Assembly (NCBI GenBank): GCA_037447655.1
Contig: JBBHKE010001656.1
Location: 62,001 to 126,000 of the forward strand
Length of the DNA: 64,000 nt
Source of the DNA: Zygnema cylindricum
Lineage: Eukaryota; Streptophyta; Zygnematophyceae; Zygnematales; Zygnemataceae
Direction: 5' to 3'
Below, piece after piece: positions 49,975 to 60,154 of the stretch. The number at the start of each line of letters is the position of its first letter. The stretch's first letter is position 1. The translations under genes and the position numbers were made by a program. The notes beneath the pieces were generated by a model. That model made no database searches. It had not been told where the DNA came from and saw only the letters and a list, made by a program, of their open reading frames with translations.

Positions 49975-51690
49975 AGGATGATGATCTATTTGCTATGGGG
50001 GCAGAAATGGAAGGCGCAAAAGACAATAGATGGATAATGGACACGGGAGCGTCGGCACACATGTGTTCGAACAAGGCAGCTTTCAAAAATCTGAAATCAA
50101 CACCAGAGAAAAATATCTACTATGCATGTAGAATGAGTGTGCAAACACGAGCTGTAGTTGATGTCTCCTTGTTAGTTAATATAGAGGGCAAAGCAATTGA
50201 GAGAACTCTTCATAATGTTCTCTATGTCCCAAATTTTAAGAAAAAATTGTTCTCAACTTTTTTGGTAGAAAGTAAAGGGTTTGAGGTCAATCTAAAACAT
50301 GGCAGGCAGGTTGTTAGCAAAAACGGGAAAATTGCAGTTACAAGAACTAGAGATGCTAGCAAAATGTATCGAATGGATATGCTCGATAATAAAGAAAATG
50401 ATGTTTTGTATTCCGGTGCATTATCTTCAAATAAGCTGTGGAATAAAAGGTTAGGCCATGTGAATTATGATAGTATGAAAAAGATGGTCAATGCTGGTAA
50501 AATAGAAGGAGTAACTTTGTCAAACCAGTCACCTAAAACGTGTGATGGATGTGCACTAGGACAATTAAACAGATTACCGTTTCCTCAAGAGTCTGAACAC
50601 AAGTCTACCAAACTTTTGCAACTCATTCATTTTGATGTTTTCGGCCTTGCAAAGGTACCATATGCGGGGGGGATGAAATTTGTGGTTACGTTTACAGATG
50701 ATTTTTTGAGGTTTACTAAGGTCTACTTCATGAAAGAAAAAATGTGAAGTCTTCACTCACTTTTAACACTACAAAGCGTGGGCGGAAAAACTACACGGTC
50801 GACCTATTTTGGAGCTTAAATCGGACAATGGCAGGGAATATACGTCAAAAGAATTTGAAAACTTCTTACTCAATGAAGGTATCAGTCACAAACTAACTAT
50901 TCCATACTCTCCGCAACTGAATTGGGTCTCAGAAAGAGTGAACAGAACTATCACAGAAAGCTCTAGATCCATGCTTGCAGATAAGGACTTGGATCCGAAA
51001 TTCTGGGCTGAAGCATTTAATTGTGCAGTTTATATCAAAAATAGGATATGTTCCAGATTAGTAGAAACCACCCCTTATGAGATCTAGACAGGTAGAAAAC
51101 CGGATGTCAGTCATTTCAAAGTCTATGGTAGTAAATGCTTTATTTTAGATACGTCTAAAGATAGATGGAAAATGGAACCTAAGGGATTGCCGGGCATTTT
51201 GTTAGGATATGATGACCAATCTAAAGGTTATAGGGTCTTTGTTTTTGAAAAAAAAAAATCATTGTAGCAATAAACATCGTTGTCAAAGATGAACTAGACT
51301 CAATAGACTTATTCAAAATGACAGAGCAGCAGCAGCAGCAAAAAGTCCAAAAATATGTCATCTTAGATAACATCCATAATATTGTCCAACAGATACAGAG
51401 TTCACCAGTTGTAACACCGGAGTCGGAACATAATCGCGTTCCACAACAAGTTTGTTTCGAAGCGCAACCCGAGCAATCACTGCCTACAGATCGCAACCAG
51501 CGCAACAAGCGCAACGCACGGACTCCGTCAATTTCAGCCTAAGAATTTTCGCGGGGAAGAAGATCCAATAGCCGCCTGCAAGCAAGTTCTCACTTTGCCT
51601 ACTCGGCAGCCTCGAGGAGCCTCTGACCATCCGGGAAGCATTCTCATCACCGGAGCGGAATCACTAGATCGAGGAGGCAAACAATAAAAT
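49975..51690 (+). pseudogene. pol: Copia protease and integrase
   Basis: The mod-0 frame opens with the protease core WIMDTGASAHMCSN (Asp-Thr-Gly-Ala at about 50038-50049). It runs through the LYVPNFKKKLFS block to GAG-pre-integrase LWNKRLGHVNYDSM, where the usual first His of the zinc site is Asn, and CDGCALGQL. The first integrase Asp is in HFDVFG near 50630. A TGA at 50745 and a one-base shift near 50775 break the frame. The mod-1 frame then gives SDNGREY and, after exactly 35 residues, the catalytic Glu in WVSERVNRT: an intact DD-35-E spacing. After a stop at 51085 the GRKPDVSHFKVYG and GILLGYDDQSKGYRVF blocks follow, then a Gln-rich linker to about 51540. This domain cuts and joins element DNA. 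Confidence 0.88.
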
Positions 51691-51693
51691 GAA

Positions 51694-53194
51694 GTCGAAC
51701 ATGGAGGCTCAGACATGGTAGCTTGTGGACCTTCCTCCGGATCGAAAAGCGATCGGCAGCAAATGGGTATTTAAGGTGAAGTTAAATCCAGATAATACCA
51801 TTGAACGTTACAAGGCTAGACCTGTGGCAAAGGGGTATAATCAAAAGGAAAGAATTGACTTTGAAGAAACATTTTCTCCTGTTGTAAGATTTGCGACAAT
51901 TAGGATTTTGCTATCTCTAGCTCCTATAGAAGATATGGAAATATATCAAATAGATGTAAAGACGACCTTTTTGCATGGAGAACTAGAATAGACCATTTAC
52001 ATGCAGCAGCCTGAAATATATGCAGAACCAGGAAAATAACACTTAGTATGTAAGCTGCTAAAATATTTGTACGGCCTAAAACAGGCCCTCAGGCAATGGA
52101 ATCTAAAACTTGATGAATTCTTATTTGGTCTAGATTTTAAAAAGATATGCTTTGATCACTCTGTCTATGTTTTAAAGGGTGATGATGGAATTGTATATAT
52201 CGCGGTATACGTAGATGATTTACTAATAGTTAGCAAATCAATGGCTGAAATTAACAAAATTTAAAATGCTTTAAAATCACGGTTTGAGATGAAAGACCTC
52301 GGTGAGGCAAAGTTTATTTTGGGTATTCAGGTAGTGAGGGACAGGAAAAATAGATCAATAAAATTGACTCAAAGGGAGGCTATTGGAAACATGTTAGATG
52401 AATATAGAATGCGGGGGGGAAAAAGATGTGCAACACCAATGGAGTTTTGGCATATGTTAGAGGGGGAAGAAATAGAACCAGGTGATATTGTCAGTGAAAC
52501 TTTTGAGTCAAGGGAGGATGATCCTATGACACTCATACCTTACAGACAGATAGTGGGAAGTTTAATATATTTTATGAACTCCACCCGTCTGGATATAAAT
52601 GTAGCTGTTGGGGTACTGAGCAAAAGTCTAGAGAATCCAAAGAAATCTGACCGTGATTTAGCAAGAAGAGTTTTAAGATACTTAGGAGGAACGAAAGACC
52701 TCAAACTCACACTTGGCGGAGGAGAAGTGAAGCAGCAAACATAGAGTGATGCAAGCTATGGCGACATGCCAAGCCGGAAATCCACCACGCGATTCATTCT
52801 GCAAATTGGGAACGGGACTTGCTGTTGGAGCAGCAAACTTCAAAAGGTCACGGCACAATCTACGATGGAGTCAAAGTATATGGCAGCAAGCTCGGCCCTC
52901 AAATAACTCTTATGGGTAAAATCCATGTTGCAAGAACTAAGATACATGCAAGTAGAGCCGCAAGGGATCTGGTGTGATAACCACGCTGCCATTGCCATTG
53001 CCTCTAAGCCAAGTCACCACTTCAAAAGTAAACACATGGATGTAAGATTACACTTTGTAAGAGAAAAAGTGTTGTCTAGGGCGATCAAATTATGCAATCT
53101 GCCAGACGCAAGAATGATTGCTGATATGCTTACTAAAGCTCTTCCAGCTCCCAAACTGAGGTATTGTAGGGATGCAGTAGGATTGGGTGAATAG
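51694..53194 (+). pseudogene. pol: Copia reverse transcriptase and RNase H
   Basis: A single frame (mod 3 = 2) runs from the RT fingers (IGSKWVFKVKLNPDNTIERYKARPVAKG, given in parts: WVFKVKLN, YKARPVAKGY) through QIDVKTTFLHGEL and YGLKQALRQW to the polymerase box YVDDLL near 52210. It then continues through KDLGEAKFILGIQ to the RNase H core SDASYGDMPSRKST and ESKYMAAS. It ends with KHMDVRLHFVREKV, ADMLTKAL and a stop at 53192. Stops at 51989, about 52037, 52262, 52742 and 52903 inactivate it. In QAL the usual Pro-Ser/Arg of YGLKQAPR is changed. The enzyme would copy element RNA into DNA. It is in the same orientation as gag and close behind integrase, the copia order. Confidence 0.92.
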
Positions 53195-53366
53195 ATGAGT
53201 TGCTGCACAGTTGCGCTAGCCCAAAATTAAGGTGTAGTGGAACGAGGTGATTAGTTGGTTTGCTTCGCTGCTATAGTGCCATCCAACGCTAAGTGTGACC
53301 TCCCAGTTGCGCTGATACATTGAGTCTAAAGCTTTATAGGAGTGTTGTTTTTGGAAAGTTTAAGTC
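53195..53366 (+). other. Copia 3' untranslated region, polypurine run and LTR stub
   Basis: After the RNase H stop, about 148 bases lead to TATAGGAG and then TGTTGTTTTTGGAAAG at 53343, the LTR start of this family. Only about 24 bases of LTR remain before the sequence jumps into a gag tail (CAAATTCTGTCC). The same stub-to-gag joint occurs inverted near 54230, so the joint predates the inversion. Confidence 0.8.
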
Positions 53367-53913
53367 CAAATTCTGTCCTAAACTTAAACAAGCTAACGAT
53401 ACACGTTTATACAGGCCGGGATGGCAACAAAGTCATTTTTACAAAAGCTTCACAGGGCCTACACCTCGTGGAAATGCACTGTTTATAGCTTCTTCATCAC
53501 TCCAAGACGAGACTCTGACATTTTTTTAAGAGGACGACACGGATCTATTCGCTATGGCAGCAGCAATAGAGGGGGCGAAAGACCATGGATGGATAATATA
53601 TATAGGAGCATAAGCCCACATGTGCAAGAACAAGGCCATCTTCAAAAATGTGAAAGCAACGCTGGAGAAAAATATTTATTATGCTTGTGGAATGAGTGTC
53701 CAGACTCGTGTTGTGGGTGATGTGTCCTCGCTGGTTGATGTAGAAGGAAAAGCAATTGAAAGGACTCTTCACAATGTCTTATTTGTGCCTGACTTTAAGA
53801 AAAATCTGTTTTCCACATCGTTGGTAGAGAGTAAAGGCTTTGAGGTTAATTTGAAAAATGGTCGTCATGTTGTTAGCAAAAATGGCAAGGTTGCGGTTAC
53901 AAGTACTAAATAA
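53367..53913 (+). pseudogene. Second copia fragment: gag tail and protease start
   Basis: It begins in the zinc-knuckle region (FCPKLKQANDT, then YRPGWQQSHF), continues across the gag/protease boundary that element D interrupts in the main copy, and includes a degenerate protease site (IYIGA, then AHMCKN, where the active DTG is lost). It then reads cleanly through NVLFVPDFKKNLFSTSLVES to GKVAVTSTK and a stop at 53911. It shows what the uninterrupted target of element D looks like. The last 235 bases are the spacer of the inverted repeat. Confidence 0.8.
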
Positions 53914-55153
53914 ATATTTTTCTCCGGCGTAGCTTTCAGATTTTTGAATATGGCCTTGTTCAAGCACATGTGGGCTAAAGCTCCTATATATTATCCATCC
54001 ATGGTCCTTCGCGCCCTCCATTCCTGCCGCCATAGCAAATAGATCCATGTTGTCCTCATCAAAAGATGAGAGAGTCTCGTCCTGGAGTGATGAACAAGCT
54101 AAAAACAGTGAATTTCCACGAGGTTTAAGCCCCGTGAAGATTTTGTAAAACTGACTTTGTTGCCATCCCGGCGTGTATAATTCTTTATCGTTAGCTTGTT
54201 TAAATTTGGGAAAGAATTTGGACTTAAACTTTCCAAAAAACAACACTCCTATAAAGCTTTAGACTCAATGTATCAGCACAACTGCGAGGTCACACTTAGC
54301 GTTGCATGGCACCATAGCAGCGAAGCAAACCAACTAATCACCTCGTTCCACTACACCTTAATTTTGGGCTAGCGCAACTGTGCAGCAACTCATCTATTCA
54401 CCCAATCCTACTGCATCCTTACAATAAGGAAGAGCTTTAGTAAGACTGCATCCTTAGAATAAGGAAGGGCTTTAGTAAGCATATCAGCAATCATTCTTGC
54501 GTCTAACAGATTGCATAATTTGATCGCCCTAGCCAACACTTTTTCTCTTACAAAGTGTAATCTTACATCCATGTGCTTACTCTTGAAGTGGTGACTCTGG
54601 TTAGAGGCAATGGCAATGGGAACCTGGTTGTCACACTAGATCACGTGCGGCCCAACCTGCATGTATCGTAGTTCTTGCAACATGGATTTTACCCATAAGA
54701 GTTCTTTGAGGGTCGAGCTTGCTGCCATATATTCTGACTCTTTTGTCCATTGTACTGTAACCTTTTGAAGTTTGCTGCTCCAGCAGCAATTTCCGTTCCC
54801 AATTTGCAAAACGAATCGCGTGGTGGATTTCCGGCTTGGCAAGTCGCCATAGCTTGCATCACTCCACGTTTGCAACTTCACTTCTTCTTAGCCTAAAGTG
54901 AGTTTGAGGTCTTTAGTTCCTGCCAAATATCTTAAGACTCTCCTTGCTGCATCAAGATCAGATTTTCTCGAATTCTCTAGACTCCTGCTCAGTACCGCGA
55001 CTGTTGCAGCAATGTCAAGACGGGTACAGTTCATGAAATATATTAAGCTTCCCACTATCTATCTGTAAGGTATTTGGGTCATAGACTCATTCTCCCCTGA
55101 CTCTAAATACTTACTAATATTGACACCTGGTTCTATCTCTCCTCCCTCTAACT
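53911..55153 (-). pseudogene. Inverted copia fragment: RT end, RNase H, LTR stub, gag tail
   Basis: On the minus strand, in reading order: QIVGSLI-type RT end region near 55060, RNase H core TWSDASYGDLPSRKST and ESEYMAASS (54881-54636), the KHMDVR and ADMLTKAL blocks, the 3' UTR, LTR stub TGTTGTTTTTTGGAAAG near 54246, then gag tail FPKFKQANDKELY and GWQQSQF, ending near the protease site. A 37-38 base tandem duplication (GACTGCATCCTTA...GCTTTAGTAAG) sits at about 54408-54480. Frames are broken in several places. RNase H keeps SDASYGD and the Glu of ESEYMA. Confidence 0.85.
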
Positions 55154-55638
55154 ACTACGGAAACTTCAGCAAGCTCCGTCCTTAAAGAACTCTTATGGGT
55201 GAAATCCATGTTGCAAGAATTGGGATACATGCAGGTTGGACCACAGGCAATCTGGTGTGATAACCAGGCTGCCATTGCTATTGCTTCTAACCTGAGTCAC
55301 CACTTCAAAAGTAAGCACATGGATGTAAGATAACACTTTCTAAGAGAAAAAGTGTTCGCTAGAGTGATTAAATTATGCTATCTACCAGATGCAAAAATGG
55401 TTGCTGATATGCTCACTAAAGCTCTTCCAGCTCCTAAGTTGAAGTATTGTAGGGACGCAGTGGGATTAAGTGAATAACTGATTTGCTACGTTGCTATGCT
55501 GCGATGATCTACTAGTCTAATAACGTGGATGTAGTAGGACTAGGTGACTTGCTAAATTTCTATGTTGCTATGTTGCGATGCTCCGCTAGTTCGACATCGA
55601 AGCTGCGCTGGCATACTGAGTTTAAAGCTTTAGGGGAG
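55154..55638 (+). pseudogene. Third RNase H C-terminal fragment and 3' UTR
   Basis: It starts inside RNase H with LKELLWVKSMLQELGYMQV and runs through the IWCDNQAAIAIAS, HHFKSKHMDVR, ADMLTKALPAPK and YCRDAVGLSE blocks to a stop near 55480. After 150 bases comes TTTAGGGGAG and the LTR at 55639. A stop replaces Leu after HMDVR. The orientation flips back to plus at 55154, so this fragment and the LTR after it form the right end of the rearranged cluster. Confidence 0.85.
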
Positions 55639-56547
55639 TGTTGTTTTTGGAAAGCTTTAAGTCTTAAGCAAATTTATAGGACGGGAGAAAAATAGATATA
55701 TATGGACACACGTCGTCACTTGAAGCACAGTGCAAGTTTTGAATGGTAGTGACAACGCAGCTGCTACGCAGATGGAACAAGCGCAGCTGCGGTTATTTTT
55801 GATATGGTCTGTACGGACGAACGGAGCCTCCGACACAACGGGACAAACGCAATTGCTGATATTTTGGTACAGAACAACGCAGTTGCTATGGAACAAGACC
55901 AACGCAGCTAGAGTTGTTTTTGGTATTAGACATCGCAGCTGTTACGAAGCCGCATATATTTGAATGAGATCAGGATTGTGATTGCGCTGCTACGGTTGAT
56001 ATGAATTGAGTCAACAGACGAGATTCATAAGGGAATAATTAAGTGACTCGCTAACAGATGTTCTAAAACAGCCGGATGGACGTACCGAATCAATCGTCAC
56101 TAAGCCAGGCGACAACTATTTGAACAAATCACTTGTATAGGATTCTCAGTTATATTGATTGTACACTGATATATAAGTTTTAGCGTGATCAGGAGCACTT
56201 AGACCTTAGTGGCACTTTAGTTCTTTTGGATGTATCTTTTCGGAACGCTTCTACCGGCGGTACAGCACTATGTAGAAGGACAACTAAGTGAAGACTTAGG
56301 ACGTAGAACATTTTATGTATCTAGACTTCTAGACTGTGTAATCTGCACACTATTTTTAGGAAACTTCTTAGTTGCATATCTTGGTGTATGTAGGATCATT
56401 TGAGCTGAAACTTTCGGAGTTGTCAGTATTTGTGATATTCTATACTGTGGTATAGTTTGAAGCAGGTTGTTACATTGTGTTAGTTTTGGTGAGCTCTAGA
56501 AAATAGTTGTATAATAGGATTCTTGATAAGCTTTTGTGAGTGAGAAT
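55639..56547 (+). repeat. Copia LTR and leader, uninterrupted copy
   Basis: It starts TGTTGTTTTTGGAAAGCTTT behind a purine run. It matches the 5' LTR at 37592-39851 without the 1.36-kb insertion, so the natural LTR plus leader is about 900 bases. CAGCTG cores recur near the 5' third. It is followed by gag, so it acts as a 5' LTR of a truncated copy, or as a shared LTR between tandem copies. Confidence 0.82.
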
Positions 56548-56610
56548 ATGTCTTCTTCCACGACTACTGTTGGCGCTCCATCTCCTCCAGTGGTCGTAGA
56601 ACAACAATTA
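56548..56610 (+). pseudogene. gag: Copia gag start, cut by satellite
   Basis: ATG at 56548 opens MSSSTTTVGAPSPPVVVEQQ, the counterpart of the 39852 start. At about 56608 the sequence changes from GTAGAACAACA to 40-bp satellite (ATTATTGCTAAC). The two share AACAA at the joint. The junction is inside gag, not at an LTR end, so it is a rearrangement breakpoint. Confidence 0.82.
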
Positions 56611-59150
56611 TTGCTAACTCTTTGTGTAAGTTAGGTAACCATTCTTGTTAGCGCTAACAGTTTGTGTAAGTTAGATAACAATTCTTGTTATCGCTAATTG
56701 TTTTTGTTATTTAGGTAATAATTCTTGTTATCGCTAACAATTTGTGTAATTTAGGTTACAATACTTGTTATCGCTAAAAGTTTGTGTAATTTAGGTAACT
56801 ATTCTTGTTATCGCTAACGGTTTGTGTAATTTAGGTAACAAATCTTGTTATCGCTAACAATTTGTGAAATTTAGGTCACAATTCTTGTTATCCCTAACAG
56901 TTTGTGTAATTTAGGTCACAATTCTTGTTATCGCTAACTGCTTGTGTAATTTAGGTCACAATTCTTGTTATCCCTAACAATTTGTGTAATATTGGTTACA
57001 ATTCTTGTTATTGCTAACAGTTTGTGTAATTTAGGTAATAATTCTTGTTATCGCTAACTTTTTTTTTAATTTAGGTAACAATTCTTGTTAGATCTAACAG
57101 TTTGTGTAAGTTAGGTAGCAATCCTTGTTATCGCTAAATGTTTATGTAATTTAGGTAACAATTCTTGTTAGCGCTAACAATTTGTGTAAGTTAGATAACA
57201 ATTCCCGTTATTGGTAACAGTTTGCGTAAGTTAGGTAACAATTCTTGTTAGCGCAAACTGTTTGTGTAATTTAGATAAGAATTCCTGTTATCGCTAACTC
57301 TTTGTGTAATTTAGGTCACAATTTTTGTTATCGCTAACTATTTGTGTAATTTAGGTAACAATTCTTGTTATCGCTAACAATTTGTGTAATTTAGGTTACA
57401 ATTCTTGTTATCGCTAACAGTTTGTGTAAGTTAGATAATAATTCTTGTTATCGCTAACAATTTGTGTAATTTAGGTAACAATTCCTGTTATCGCTAACAA
57501 TTTGTGTAATTTAGGTAACAATTTTTATTAGCGCAAACAACTTGTGTAATTTAGATATCAATTCCTGTTATAGCTAACTGTTTGTGTAATTTAGGTAACA
57601 ATTCTCCTTATTGCTAACAATTTGTGTAATTTAGGTAACAATTCTTGTTATCGCTAACTGTCAGTGTAATTTAGGGAACAATTCTTGTTATCGCTAACAA
57701 TTTGTGTAATTAAGGTTACAATTATTGTTGTCGCTAACAGTTTGTGTAATTTAGGTAATAATTCTTGTTAGCGCTAACAGTTTTTGTAATTTAGGTAACA
57801 ATACTTGTTATCGCTAACAGTTTTTGTAACTTAGGTGACCATTCTTGCTGTCGCTAACAGTTTGTGTAAATTAGGTGATAATTCTTGTTAGTGCTGACTG
57901 TTTTTGTAATTTAGGTAACAATTTTTGTTATCGCTAACTGTTGTTGTAATTTAGGTAACAATTTTTGTTATCAATAACAGTTTTTGTAATTTAGGTAACA
58001 ATACTTGTTATCGCTGACAGTTTGAGTAAGTTAGAGAATAATTCCTGTTATCGGTAACAGTTTGCGTTAGTTAGATAACAATTCTTGTTAGCGCTAACAG
58101 TTTGTGTAAAATAGGTTACAATTGCTGTTATCGCTAAATGTTTAAGTAATTTAGGTAATAATTCTTGTTAGGGCTAACAGTTTGTGTAATTTAGATAACA
58201 ATTCCCGTTACGGCTAACAGTTTGCGTAAGTTAGGTCACCATTCTTGTTAGCGCTAACAGTTTGTATAAATTAGGTAACAATTCTTGTTATTGCTAACTG
58301 TTTGTGTAATTTAGATAACAATTCTTATTATCCCTTATAGTTTGTGTAATTTAGGTAACAATTTTTGTTATCGCTAACAGTTTCTGTAATTTAGGTAAGA
58401 ATTATTCTTATTGCTAACAGTTTGTGTAACTTAGGTAACCATTCTTGTTAGTGCTAACAGTTTGTGTAAGATAGATAACAATTCTTGTTAGCGCTAACAG
58501 TTTGTGTAATCAAGGTAACAATTATTATTATCGCTAATAGTTTGTGTAACTTAAGTAACCATTCTTGTTAGTGCTAACAGTTTGTGTAAGTTAAATAACA
58601 ATTCATGTTATCGCTAAGAGTTTGTGTAATTTAGGTAACAATTTTTGTAATCGCTAACTGTTTGTGTAATTTAGGTAACAATTCTTGTTATTGCTAACAG
58701 TTTGTGTAAGTTAGATAACAATTCATGTTATCGCTAACAGTTTATGTAACTTAGGTAACCATTCTTGTTATCCCTAACAGTTTGTGTAAGTTAGGTAACC
58801 ATTCTTGTTAGCGCTAACAGTTTTTATAAGTTGGAATACAATTCTTGCTATCGCCAACAGTTTGTGTAATTTAGGTAACAATTCTTGTAATCGCTAACTG
58901 TTTGTGTAATTTAGGTAACAATTCTTGTTATCAGCTGTTTTTGAGGTAGTCTGTGGGTGTTTCTGTGGGTAATCCATGGCAATAAAAGGCTATGAACAAC
59001 AAACAATTCATGTTAGCGCAACCAGTTTGTGCTATTTAGATAACAATTCCTGTTATCGCTAATTGTTTGTGTAATTTAGGTAATAATTTTTGTTATCGCT
59101 AACAATTTGTGTAATGTAGGTAACAATTCTTTTTAGCGATAACAGTTTGT
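56608..59150 (+). repeat. 40-bp satellite, second block (about 63 monomers)
   Basis: Same monomer and orientation as the main array (GTTTGTGTAATTTAGG, TTGTTATCGCTAAC), but with frequent GTTAGCGCTAAC and GTAACCATTCTTG variants, like 35-37.6 kb. A flank motif interrupts it at 58933-59001; satellite resumes for about 150 bases. The block is probably the far side of the array that the copia cluster split. Confidence 0.96.
58933..59001 (+). repeat. Satellite-flank motif, internal copy
   Basis: It carries GCTGTTTTTGAGGTAGTCTG, a middle section near CCATGGCAATAAAAG, and GGCTATGAACAACA, matching 2221-2288. Here satellite lies on both sides, so it marks the start of a second array unit rather than the outer edge. 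Confidence 0.75.
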
Positions 59151-59425
59151 GTGTTGAAATTATTATTTTTATATGGTATTTTCTAGGTCTGAATTTAGTA
59201 CAAATAGAAATAGGTGGACAGCCTGCCTCCGCCTCCTCTCTCTTCCCACCATACTTGTCGTAGTCACAGAGGGATAGAGAGGGTGGGTGAGCCATGGCTC
59301 TCCTAGCTTAAGCAGGCAGGGCTAAAGAGTGACTCATGTCACTCTCAACAAAAGGTTGTGTCCGGCAGGACTCGAACCTCCGACCGGTGGAGCGCGGCTT
59401 AGCCGTTAGCACTAAACCAATCTGT
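59150..59425 (-). mobile_element. SINE-like element with tRNA-derived head
   Basis: On the minus strand, an A-box-like TTGGTTTAGTGCTAACGG (near 59415-59398) and a perfect-looking B box GGTTCGAGTCC (near 59365-59355) are spaced as in a pol III promoter. The body runs about 200 bases to an A/T-rich tail (ATATAAAAATAATAATTTC near 59150). The acceptor stem does not pair well, so it is not an intact tRNA gene. No target duplication was found by eye. The tail abuts the satellite end. Confidence 0.45.
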
Positions 59426-60154
59426 CGTAGAAGTCCGTTAGGATACATTAGGTTTGATACTTATTTAAACAATGTTACGTCTATGAATTCGATTAACGGA
59501 ATTACGAACAAAAGAACATGGAACCAGGTATTATATAGTGCGAGCATTATCTCGCACGCAAACAAATGAATCGGACATTTGTTTTCAACGGTGAACATTT
59601 AATATCGAATCTGATCCGACGGCGTACATCAATGCCGAGATCACGGAATGGTCATTTTTGGCGTTTATGGACGTGGCGTGACGTGGCGCCACGTGGAGGG
59701 ATAACATTTGGTCCCTGGAATTCGGGCGAACATAAGGACAAGTAAAATGTGGACACGCGTCCACTTATTGGCGTTGCCGTACATGGGCCGTACAGAAAGT
59801 ACATCGGCCATAGTACTTTTCTGTACTCTACAATGATCTGATTGGTTCGTACTTCAATAGATAGGGTTTGTGAGAGGGATTTAGGACTTAGAGAATTTTG
59901 GTAGATAGGAACCTCTCTCTCTTTGAGAGTTTGTATAAACTTGGCATTTTTGCCGACTCATAATTTATCGGCTGGTTGGCCGTTTTTGGTGATTCTTTTT
60001 GCTACGGACTCAGGGGAGTCCAGGCTGCATAAGGATGCAGTCAAATTGTCAGTTTGCCTTCTTGGGCAGCGGTGGTCGTGGCTTAAAGTGGGTAAGTTAA
60101 ATACTATCTAGAGGCTTCCTGTATTCTGGAGTCCAATGGAGGACACGGAATTGC
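59426..60154. other. Unassigned stretch with palindromes
   Basis: No gene was recognised. It contains the perfect 14-base palindrome ACGTGGCGCCACGT (59681-59694) in a run of ACGTGGC repeats that includes a G-box CACGTG. It also has a hairpin with arms GTACAGAAAGTAC (59790-59802) and GTACTTTTCTGTAC (59813-59826). A GGGTAAGTTAAAT at about 60089 resembles a splice donor, but no matching exon or acceptor is evident. Confidence 0.4.

Larger units (their letters stand above)
37592..53366 (+). mobile_element. Ty1/copia-type LTR retrotransposon, decayed, interrupted by element D
   Basis: The order is LTR, leader, gag with CCHC knuckle, protease, integrase, RT and RNase H, then a polypurine run and an LTR start (TGTTGTTTTTGGAAAG). 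Integrase before RT defines the copia class. The 5' LTR begins with TGTTGTTTTTCGAAAGC directly after satellite sequence, and the same LTR start occurs at 53343, at 55639 and (minus) at about 61647. The element is interrupted twice: unknown DNA in the 5' LTR (37661-39022) and element D between gag and protease (40804-49970). All reading frames have stops or frameshifts, so it is not active. The 3' LTR is cut to about 24 bases and joined to another gag tail. Confidence 0.88.
52458..55153. repeat. Imperfect inverted repeat, 1.2-kb arms of copia sequence
   Basis: The left arm 52458-53678 (RT end, RNase H, 3' UTR, LTR stub, gag tail, protease start) matches the reverse complement of 53911-55153 throughout, with a 232-base spacer. 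The inner ends share AAATATTTA. The arms differ at roughly one base in ten by eye, so the structure is old. Read-through RNA from either strand could fold back. Confidence 0.88.

Noticed and set aside
59340-59430. Functional tRNA gene on the minus strand
   Set aside because: The A and B boxes are present but the acceptor and anticodon stems do not pair convincingly, and a SINE-like body and tail follow.
59923-60111. Host exon with a splice donor near 60089
   Set aside because: GGGTAAGT fits a donor, but there is no recognisable protein, no matching acceptor and no second exon.
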